A DNA stretch of 47,191 bases, taken from the NCBI GenBank assembly GCA_013216135.1, contig JABSOS010000023.1:1-47191 (forward strand), read 5' to 3'. Below, one piece after another: positions 1-7,202 of this stretch. Both the position numbers and the translations under genes were made by a program. Source of the DNA: Candidatus Caenarcanales bacterium. Lineage in GTDB: Bacteria; Cyanobacteriota; Vampirovibrionia; LMEP-6097. Under the pieces are notes generated by a model. The model was not told the DNA's origin. It saw only the letters and a list, made by a program, of their open reading frames with translations, and did not search any database. Every line of letters begins with the position of its first letter. The first letter of the stretch is position 1.

Positions 1-118
1 TTGTTACAATGTGCTTAGACATAGATAGTTTATTAGAAAACTTCACATTAGTTTCCTTTATTTGGTGAAGAGCCAATCAGTCTTCTCTAAACTACTACTA
101 TGGGGTGATCGTACAAAA

Positions 119-195
<77 letters not shown>

Positions 196-258
196 GTGAA
201 AATGATTAGAATAACTAATCAAGTATTAAAATATAGCATAATCTTAATCTTCAAAAGG

Positions 259-276
259 TATAATATTTATTAAAGG
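259..276 (+). promoter_or_regulatory. -10 box and Shine-Dalgarno of the A-type carrier gene
   Basis: TATAAT at 259-264 is followed by AAAGG at 272-276, 8 nt before the ATG at 285. The -10 hexamer and ribosome binding site are both good; no convincing -35 hexamer is visible, so this is a short-leader promoter call from the -10 box only. Confidence 0.5.
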
Positions 277-284
277 TTATTAAT

Positions 285-665
285 ATGTCAAGCACACAAG
301 AAAAGTCTACAGAAATAGTTAAATTAACTGATTCAGCGATTAAGCAAGCATATATGCTTTTAAATAAAGAGCATGCAGGTGATGAGAAATATGCATTACG
401 TTTTGCTGTAAAAGGTGGTGGTTGTTCTGGTTTAAGTTATGACCTTCAATTCGATGAAGTTAGTGAGAAAGATTACCGTCAGTTTGCTGAAGTTCCTGAG
501 CAATCAGAAGCTATTTTGCCGGTTATAGTAGACCCTAAAAGTGCTATTTATCTCAAGGGGATGGAAGTTCATTTCGATGATGGTTTAATGGGTAAAGGTT
601 TTGTATTTAAGAATCCTAACGCTGACAACACTTGTGGTTGTGGTGAGAGTTTCTCTGTTTTTTAA
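285..665 (+). CDS. A-type iron-sulfur cluster carrier/insertion protein (IscA/ErpA/SufA family)
   Basis: 126 aa, the usual length for the HesB/IscA family. These proteins receive or carry Fe-S clusters and hand them to apo-proteins in the cytoplasm. The three conserved cysteines are present: Cys47 in GGGCSGLSY, and Cys117 and Cys119 in NTCGCGESF near the C terminus. The ATG start has an AAAGG ribosome binding site 8 nt upstream. The gene ends against a convergent broken flavoprotein gene. An Iba57/YgfZ-like protein, a known functional partner of A-type carriers, lies 2.1 kb away on the same strand, though not in the same operon. Whether it is IscA, ErpA or SufA by orthology cannot be decided from the sequence alone. 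Confidence 0.93.
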   Translation: MSSTQEKSTEIVKLTDSAIKQAYMLLNKEHAGDEKYALRFAVKGGGCSGLSYDLQFDEVSEKDYRQFAEVPEQSEAILPVIVDPKSAIYLKGMEVHFDDGLMGKGFVFKNPNADNTCGCGESFSVF

Positions 666-666
666 A

Positions 667-2652
667 TTAGGATTCTTGTAAACTTTCTATATTCTTTTTT
701 AGTTGATATTCAACTGCTCTTAAAATTACCCCAAAACTAGTTATATAAGCTTGTTGCATAATGCCTGGAAGCGTTATATTGTTTGGCTTTTCAGGCTTTG
801 CAGAGGCTGCTCCGACTAAAAAGTAACCCGCTTTAGCTTGATTATTTTCGTCTAATGTTTCGTTCATAGCATCTGTCATAGGGAAACTATTCTTATCAGT
901 GCTTATATTCATTGATTGAAAAGTGTCAGCAGAATTTTTATATCCTGTAAGGGCGTAGATTCGATCATATTCAACATCTTTCATCTCTGGTACTGAATTT
1001 TCAGGATATCTATATAAGCGTAAAACTTTTTTACCATCAGAACTTTCTATTGAATCCCAGTGAGCGACATCACTAATGGTGTTTGTTTCAATTTGATCCC
1101 TAAATAAGTTATTGTATTCAGTCAAGTCACCTTGGTATGAGACTAGGTTTCCTTCTTGGGGAGATCTATAGGTTTTTTCTTCTTCTCTTACAATGAATCT
1201 AACTATTTTATGTGGATCAACAAAGTGACTGAAACTTAGATTCAGTTTTTTTGCTTTTTCAAGTCTTTCACTGTAGAGATTTTCGTCAAAATTTATTCCT
1301 TTTTCAAGGTTTACCTCAATGTTTTTTTCAATTAAACTTGCTAGGCTTAGCTTGCTTAAGTTTTTAGCGACTTTTTCATATAACTCTTTATAAGACATTC
1401 TGTCTTCAGGATTCTTTTTTACATATTTATCGTGTCTTGCGTCAAGCCCAAAGATTTTTCGAATATTAATAGGTGTCCCAGTGAAAGGTTCTTTATGGAT
1501 AAAGCTAGCAGGTCCTTTATGGGTAGGTTTTGATAATTCATTTTTTGATTTATGGCTAATAATTGTGAATTGTATTTTATTTTCTCTTTGGTTTTGCTTT
1601 AAATTGAATTCATGGAATTGTTGAATCATTTCTGCACTACTGTTACCTAAGCCTATTAAGAGAATTTTTTTACCTGTTAATTGCTCAAGCTCTTGATCAC
1701 TTAAAATTTTCTGGGCTCTATTAATTGACTTTGCTGATGTATTAGTAGACATATGTAATGGAGAGTTCAGTGGCTTTGGTTTACCTATACCCATTGCATT
1801 TATAAGTATCGGAGTATTTATTGTTTCACCTGATTTTGTGATTACATTATGAGAAAGATGACCATCACTTTTAATGGAGCTTATTTTATTTTTTATAATC
1901 TCTGCAGATGTTTCAGAATTTGGTACATGCTGATGTATAGCTTCTATGAATTCTAAGATGCTTTCCCCTCCTTTAGGAGCTGCTTCTAGTTCTATGTCAT
2001 CAAAATAAATTGACCTTGGGCTATTAATACCACCATGCTTTGCATATGGCTCATTCCATAAGCCACCTAGTTTTCCTTTTTGATCAATAATTTTAATATT
2101 TTCACTTGGTATACCTAAAAGTGTAAGTACTTTTGCTTGAATAATTCCTGCAGGTCCAGCACCTAGAATAGTTATTTTTGTATCTCCAACAAGTTCTTTT
2201 AATTTGTTTCTAATCTTGTCATTATATTTGTTTGTAAAAACTGGTAACTTAAATAGCCTTGTAAAGCTTCCTCTATTATTAATATACCTAGCTCTGGGGT
2301 CACCACTATTTTTATGTTTGTTAGATTTTACTGTTACTAAGTCTGCTAAAAGGGGGGCAAGAATATTTTCTTTTTCAAGCTTTTCGAAAACTTCTCGTGG
2401 GATTTTTGAATTATTGAAATATTGTTATATTTCTTCTGACAGCTCATTAATAATTTCTTGTCTACTGTCTTCACTGCTTTTATCACCATGAAGCATTTCT
2501 TTAGTTTTAAATGAGCTTAGTTTTTTAAGTAACTCATTTATTTTAATTGGTTCTGTTGGATTGGAATTGATGGTATTTCTTGTTACTGTAGCTTTTTTAG
2601 CTAAGTTTTCAGCTAGTCTTTGTGTAATTCCATCTGTGAATGTAATTGCCAT
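667..2652 (-). pseudogene. Flavin-containing monooxygenase-like oxidoreductase interrupted by one in-frame TAA
   Basis: Reading from the ATG at 2652, 75 codons are followed by TAA at 2427-2425. The same frame then stays open with no further stop to 667, giving about 661 codons in all. After the stop the product shows an FAD-binding Rossmann motif ILGAGPAGI (about residues 162-170 of the full frame) and a second dinucleotide motif LIGLGNSSAE (about 332-341), the two-nucleotide-fold layout of FMO-like or other NADPH/FAD oxidoreductases. The stop is followed by CAA, so a CAA-to-TAA transition is a simple origin. No ATG, GTG or TTG lies soon after the stop; the first in-frame ATG (1794) is past the FAD motif, so restart would not give a working enzyme. 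Recent nonsense mutation, readthrough or a base error are all possible. The substrate is unknown. Confidence 0.8.
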
Positions 2653-2766
2653 AATTTTGGTCTATTTATTTGCCTATTAATACTACTTATTATGATCGGA
2701 ATAAGGAACGAAATATTATTTTAATAGAAAGAGCAAATTTATATGCATTAAAGTAAGATTATTAAC

Positions 2767-3585
2767 ATGTACTATTTCTTAAAAGTCTCTAATAAAGATG
2801 GAAAGAACTTTATAAATGTTCAAAGCACCCTAAAAACAGATAAGCATAATTCAGCTTACTGCGCCTTTTTAAGTCCTAAAGCTGAAATCAAGGGGCTAAC
2901 ATTCTTTATTTCTGATGCTAATAAAAAGGATTTATTGTTTTTAGTTTTAACAGATGAAACTAAGGCTCAGAAATTGAAAGAACACTTAGAAAAATTTATT
3001 ATTCTTGAAGATGTTGAAATTGATTTAGTTTCAGAAGATAGTCTCAGTGAGCAAGATCAAGGGTTTTTAAAACAGATTCCAGAAGATTTTAATTTAGAGG
3101 ATTATGAGGAAACTGACTCACTGGTAAAACTTCATCAGCAAGGGAATCATAATATCTTAGATAAATATTTCCCAGAAGAGAAAGGCTGTTTTCCTGGTCA
3201 GGAAGTGCTCTCTAAGTATATAAATATTGGTTTGAAGAAGCGCGCGGAGCGCGCGCAGGAATACACCGAAGAAGCGCGTGATATTTTTACTCAAGCTGAA
3301 GATAAGTCAGAGTGGGTGAAAGCGAAGGAGCTTTTAAATAAAGCGATTACTGAAGACCCTAAAAATGAGGAAGCTTATGAGACTCTGGGTGTGATTCTTG
3401 GTCGTGAAGAGAATTATAAAGAAGCGATTGAAGTTATGAAAAAATTAGATGCTGTTAATCCAGCTTCAATCATGGCGAAGACCAATCTTTCTATTTTCTA
3501 TATGCGTCTAGGTGACAAGGAAACAGCTGAGGAGTATAAGGCTAAAGCTACAGTTGCTCAGTTTGATGAGGCTTTGAAAAAGTAA
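2767..3585 (+). CDS. Shortened YgfZ/Iba57-like (GcvT-fold) domain fused to TPR repeats
   Basis: 272 aa. Residues 1-95 resemble the N-terminal subdomain of YgfZ/Iba57 folate-binding proteins (KVSNKDGKNFINVQST, then LSPKAEIKG). Residues 139-146 are KGCFPGQE, matching the YgfZ signature K-G-C-[FY]-x-G-Q-E with its conserved Cys (Cys141). The middle of the fold seems missing: only about 45 residues lie between the N-terminal part and the signature, far fewer than in YgfZ. Residues 181-260 form about two TPR units (KAKELLNKAITEDPKNEEAYETLG and the next). YgfZ/Iba57 proteins help assemble or repair Fe-S clusters with A-type carriers, and one such carrier lies at 285-665. A -10-like TAAGAT sits 7 nt before the ATG and no Shine-Dalgarno is seen, so the mRNA may be leaderless. 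The domain call is from motif recognition. Confidence 0.75.
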   Translation: MYYFLKVSNKDGKNFINVQSTLKTDKHNSAYCAFLSPKAEIKGLTFFISDANKKDLLFLVLTDETKAQKLKEHLEKFIILEDVEIDLVSEDSLSEQDQGFLKQIPEDFNLEDYEETDSLVKLHQQGNHNILDKYFPEEKGCFPGQEVLSKYINIGLKKRAERAQEYTEEARDIFTQAEDKSEWVKAKELLNKAITEDPKNEEAYETLGVILGREENYKEAIEVMKKLDAVNPASIMAKTNLSIFYMRLGDKETAEEYKAKATVAQFDEALKK

Positions 3586-3586
3586 G

Positions 3587-4789
3587 TTAAAACTCTAGTA
3601 AATCTTCATAATCTCTAAAACTAAAGTCAAACTCAGGATAATTTTCTAAAAACTCTTTTTTAGCTTTGCTTCTAGCTTTAGCTTTTTTACTTTTAACTTC
3701 AATTGCTAAGCACTCATCAGGAATAATAAAATCAATTTCTTTTTGATCCGTTGTGCGCCAGTAGTTGATTTTTTTATCAGGAAAATTGTCTGTCAAAAAT
3801 TTAAAATATAGATTCTCGAGAAAGGCTCCTTTATCGAGTCGTTTATCAAATTCCTTAAAGTCATCTAAAAGATAGTTTCTGACACCCATATCTAATAAGA
3901 AAATCTTGGGCATTTTAGTTAACTCCTTTCTGAGATTTTTATAGAAAGGTTTTATCGTTTTTATATAAAAAGTTTTTTCTAGAATATAGAGATAATTCTC
4001 TACAGTAGAGTATGAGAGGTCTAAACTGTTTGCAAGTTCATTATTATTTATCTGTGCTCCTGTATTCTCAGCGAGGATTTTAACAAGTTTATAAAATTTA
4101 TCAGGGTATCTGATTTGATTTTCTAAAACATCTTTTTTCAGATATGAATTGATCAGTTCCTTTAGTATGAGCTTTTTAAGCTGGAATTCTGGCTCTAAGA
4201 CTACAGCTGGATAGGAACCAAAGCGGGAGTATTCTTCTAATAGATTTTTCATTTCTCTTTTATCATTAGGTGATAGATCTTGAAAATCAGCTTTGCGATA
4301 TTTTCTCTTTCCTCTGAATAAAAGGAATTCATCGAAATCTAAAGGCATAATCTCAAAAATTATTTTTCTACCACTGAGAGAGTCTTTAAAATTTTTATCG
4401 ATATAAAAAGATGATGAACTTGAGACTATGAGCTTGATTTTCTTTTTATAAGTATCATAGATGTATTTTATAAAATGAGAAGGATCGTTTAAGTATTGGA
4501 TTTCATCGATGAAAACATAAATTTTATCCAGACTCTCATAGGCTGTATTTACTTGTAAATCCTTTATGAGATTCTTTGGACTTTCATTAAAATAGTGAAG
4601 AGTCTCAAAGTCCTCTAAATCATAAAATATACTCTGTGAGTTAGTTTCCTTACAATTATCATCAATCGATTCTTTAATAATATGCAGTAGAGAGGTTTTA
4701 CCTACCTGGCGCGCGCCTATTAAAAAGATACATTGGTCTTTATTAAGCCATTTATTAATACTTTTGAGAATTTTGCGTTTGTGTAACAC
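3587..4789 (-). CDS. DUF4143-type AAA ATPase with C-terminal nuclease-like domain
   Basis: 400 aa. Walker A is GARQVGKTS (residues 25-33) and Walker B is VFIDEIQYL (92-100). The second half has the layout of the DUF4143 ATPases: a winged-helix-like stretch near 260-285 and a C-terminal WRTTDQKEIDFII...LAIEVKSKKA segment resembling a PD-(D/E)XK-type core. These proteins are widespread, often in several copies, and their role is not well defined; links to mobile or defence functions have been suggested but are not shown here. The gene converges with the YgfZ-TPR gene, with stop codons about 1 nt apart. A related but clearly divergent copy is at 44008-45201. Confidence 0.88.
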   Translation of the reverse strand: MLHKRKILKSINKWLNKDQCIFLIGARQVGKTSLLHIIKESIDDNCKETNSQSIFYDLEDFETLHYFNESPKNLIKDLQVNTAYESLDKIYVFIDEIQYLNDPSHFIKYIYDTYKKKIKLIVSSSSSFYIDKNFKDSLSGRKIIFEIMPLDFDEFLLFRGKRKYRKADFQDLSPNDKREMKNLLEEYSRFGSYPAVVLEPEFQLKKLILKELINSYLKKDVLENQIRYPDKFYKLVKILAENTGAQINNNELANSLDLSYSTVENYLYILEKTFYIKTIKPFYKNLRKELTKMPKIFLLDMGVRNYLLDDFKEFDKRLDKGAFLENLYFKFLTDNFPDKKINYWRTTDQKEIDFIIPDECLAIEVKSKKAKARSKAKKEFLENYPEFDFSFRDYEDLLEF

Positions 4790-4940
4790 TATAATAAAAA
4801 TATACCAATATTTTTAGGGTTTAAACAAGAAAATATCTTGGATAGGGTTTTTGGATAATAATCGAAAATAAATGTATAAACATGCTATAAATATTTGAAC
4901 AATTTTTTTGAATTTGATATTAAATTGAGGAGAGTAAATT

Positions 4941-6221
4941 GTGAGTACAAACATTTCAGCATATATCCCACAAGCGCCGATTAGTAGAGCTAGTGCAACA
5001 TACGATAAGGTTGCTGAGGCATTAGCTAACCCAGAAAATAAAAAGGAACTTTTAGGAGAATTATTTAATCCTGTCGTTAGTCAATCTGATTTAGATTTTA
5101 CATATCCAAAACTTATTGATAGTATCTCAGAATTTTTAGATAAATATATTCAGAAAGGTGAAGAAGAAATTTTTAAGCCTAATTGGAATTTGAATAATTA
5201 TTTAGAAACTATGGATAACCACATTAATCCTGATAATGAAGTTGATGGTTCTGCCTTAGCAATTACAATAGATAATGCTATAGATGCTCGTTTATTAGAA
5301 CATGTTGATATCAAAGAAGCTGATAATGGTGGACTGAAAATCATTTTTCCTCCAGCAATGGAGAATTTAAAATCTATAACTTTAAATCAAGTGGATGGTT
5401 ATAATAGAGAGTTTCTAATAGAATTTCGTAATTCTGATGAACCTAAGTTGGTAACAATCAAAGGCAGAGCAGGTAATAATAATCATGGTTTATTTGATGA
5501 CTCTTTAAACAAAATTCAAGCTAAACTAGATAGTCTTCCAGATTTTTGAAAGCCAGAATCTCAAATAAAATTCATTCCAGTAACTGAAGAAACTCGTGAG
5601 TTATTTGAAGATATAGATCGTATATTCAATAGCTCTGATTCCATAGATAACAATATGGAGCAGTTTAATAAGATAAATTTTTATCTAATTAAGGCTTTAT
5701 TGAAAAATTACCAGTCTGTTGAATTTATTCATAACACTGATGGTGATCATTATCATAAAGTAAAGATCTATGAGAAAAACTCTAAAGTCTTTCTAGAAAT
5801 TGATGATGATGAAAGTGAGATCGGTGGCGTTCATGATTCTTATCAAGTTGAATTTGGTCTGAAGGAAAAACATAAAGATGAAAGTTATGAGCCTCAGTCT
5901 AGTAACGGCAATTTGAATTTAGATGACCCTTTTTGGTTTGAGGGATTGATTAAAGACTTCATTGCCTTAACTTTAGTAGAAGAGTTTCCTAAGCCTATTA
6001 CAGATTGGGAAGGTAATGTCATTGAAGGCTTAGAGGAAGACGCTGGTTTACGTGAACTTACAGATAATGCAAAACAAATAGCGAATAATACCAGAATTAT
6101 AATTACTCCTAAAGAAGATCAATCATTTGAGTACAAACCTGCTGAACAAGGTGTTGATAGTGATTATTTAGCAGCTTTTGAGAACTATTTAAATAGATTG
6201 GAAAAGATAAGTTTAAAATAG
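4941..6221 (+). pseudogene. Unknown protein gene split by one in-frame TGA
   Basis: Starts with GTG at 4941, 9-10 nt after a GAGGAG ribosome binding site. After 202 codons there is a TGA at 5547-5549. The same frame then continues without a stop through 35 more codons into an ATG at 5655 and on to 6221, about 426 codons in all. The ATG at 5655 has no ribosome binding site, which argues that the two halves are one gene. I do not recognise a family. The product is acidic, without signal peptide or membrane segment. TGA works as a real stop elsewhere here (ATGA overlap at 24725-24728), so genome-wide recoding is unlikely. Possible explanations are a nonsense mutation, a sequencing error or two coupled proteins. 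Confidence 0.65.
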
Positions 6222-6226
6222 TTTTA

Positions 6227-6862
6227 ATGCCAATATTAAGATTATTGTTGACTACTTTAGCTTTATATTTATGCTTCAGCTCTGTACAAGCAAAACGAGT
6301 TAAAGGTGAAATTAAATTTAATCTTCCTGCTAACTATGATCTAGTGCTTGCTGGATCTGCTTCCCATGGGGTTAAGTTTAAGAAGTTTGCTCCAAGTAGT
6401 ACTACAGATAAAGCTAAAATCGATGAATGGATAGATTACTTCTATACAGACTATCCTGCGAAAAAATTTCAGTCTTTTGCGAATAGTACTTTAATTGATT
6501 TAAGTAAAGATTGTACCGGGTCTCATATTAGTGTTAAGGGTAGCTCTCAGACTATTAATGCATATCTTTTATGTTCTGATAATAAATCTCAAGGTTTGAT
6601 TCAGAAGTTTGTATTTTTTAAAGGTACAGATGGAATCTATCACTTAGTTAGAAGTAAAAAAGTTTCTAAGCTTGATGTTAAGAAGGACTCAAAAACATAT
6701 ATGAAAAAGTATGATCAGCTTTGGAATCCATTTTTTAAGGTTAAGTTTACATCTGATCGCAAAGAAAAGATAAAGTCTCTTTATTCTGATAAAGCCGAAA
6801 GGAAAGAGAAATTAAAAGAGCTAAAAGAATTTCAGAAGGCTGAGTTTAAGAGAGCATATTAA
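6227..6862 (+). CDS. Exported protein of unknown function
   Basis: 211 aa. The N terminus is a clear Sec signal peptide: one Arg, a hydrophobic run LLLTTLALYLCFSS, then VQA before KRVKGE, a plausible signal peptidase I site near residue 22. The mature part is lysine-rich, with a pronounced basic, likely helical C terminus (about residues 175-211). Two cysteines in the mature part (DCTG and LLCS) could form a disulfide. The ATG lies only a few nt after the preceding stop codon and has no clear ribosome binding site, so it may be translated by coupling with the broken gene before it. No family recognised. Confidence 0.7.
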   Translation: MPILRLLLTTLALYLCFSSVQAKRVKGEIKFNLPANYDLVLAGSASHGVKFKKFAPSSTTDKAKIDEWIDYFYTDYPAKKFQSFANSTLIDLSKDCTGSHISVKGSSQTINAYLLCSDNKSQGLIQKFVFFKGTDGIYHLVRSKKVSKLDVKKDSKTYMKKYDQLWNPFFKVKFTSDRKEKIKSLYSDKAERKEKLKELKEFQKAEFKRAY

Positions 6863-7049
6863 CAAGCAAGGCAGCTTTTACTAGAACCTTTTGATTATCT
6901 TGATTCCTTTGTTGTTATAAGCTCAAAAACTTAACTGTAGATAAGTTTTCCGTCATTAACTGGCGCGGAGCGCCTTAGAAATGCTAAATTGTTATAGGTT
7001 GTAGTGTGCTGGGGTTGCCCTCGCAATTTTTAGTGCACTATTATTTAGA

Positions 7050-7171
7050 AAAAGCTCTCTAGATGCTTTAAATTCAAGGCTGAGGAGGATGAAGAAGCAC
7101 AGTGTAATGGAATTACATGAGCATTCTGAAGACGACGAAAACGCAGAAGTTAAAGTATATGGTGAGCTTTT
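7050..7171 (+). repeat. Structured palindromic repeat, copy 1 (upstream of korA)
   Basis: About 122 bp whose central ~90 bp is nearly identical to a second copy at 35666-35785. Left arm 7050-7075 pairs with right arm 7146-7171 (about 23 pairs, three mismatches): AAAAGCTC with GAGCTTTT, then short mixed pairing, then CTTTAA with TTAAAG, then TTC with GAA. Inside is a small hairpin TGTAAT-GGA-ATTACA (7103-7117). Copy 2 has CTTCAA/TTGAAG where this has CTTTAA/TTAAAG, a covarying pair. It lies in the gap between the exported protein gene and korA. The rest of that gap (6863-7049) holds only a small GC-rich hairpin, GGCGC-GGA-GCGCC at 6962-6974. Confidence 0.85.
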
Positions 7172-7196
7172 AAGGAAAAAGCGGAACAAAAATTAA
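7089..7196 (+). CDS. Possible 35-codon leader ORF inside repeat copy 1
   Basis: ATG at 7089 opens a frame of 35 codons beginning MKKHSVMELHEH and ending at TAA 7194-7196, 6 nt before the korA ATG. The equivalent ORF in copy 2 begins MKKRSVMELHEH and ends 4 nt before nuoC. The frames align without gaps through the shared part, with both silent and replacement changes. GAGGAGG lies directly against the ATG, closer than an ideal Shine-Dalgarno. Translation is unproven; the frame could be open by chance in a structured element. If translated, its position would suit translational coupling to korA, which has no ribosome binding site of its own. Confidence 0.3.
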   Translation: MKKHSVMELHEHSEDDENAEVKVYGELLRKKRNKN

Positions 7197-7202
7197 ACTA
7201 TT

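Noticed and set aside
2204..2491. A 95-codon plus-strand frame inside the broken flavoprotein gene.
   Set aside because: The opposite strand carries clear FAD-binding coding sequence in this span; the plus frame is its shadow.
5547..5590. Selenocysteine insertion at the in-frame TGA.
   Set aside because: No stable hairpin with the features of a bacterial SECIS follows the TGA; only a weak AT-rich pairing (GAAT/ATTC) is possible. The protein has no redox-type context.
6992..7189. A 65-codon minus-strand frame upstream of korA.
   Set aside because: It lies across the structured repeat, shows no protein-like conservation and has no ribosome binding site. The repeat itself explains the sequence.
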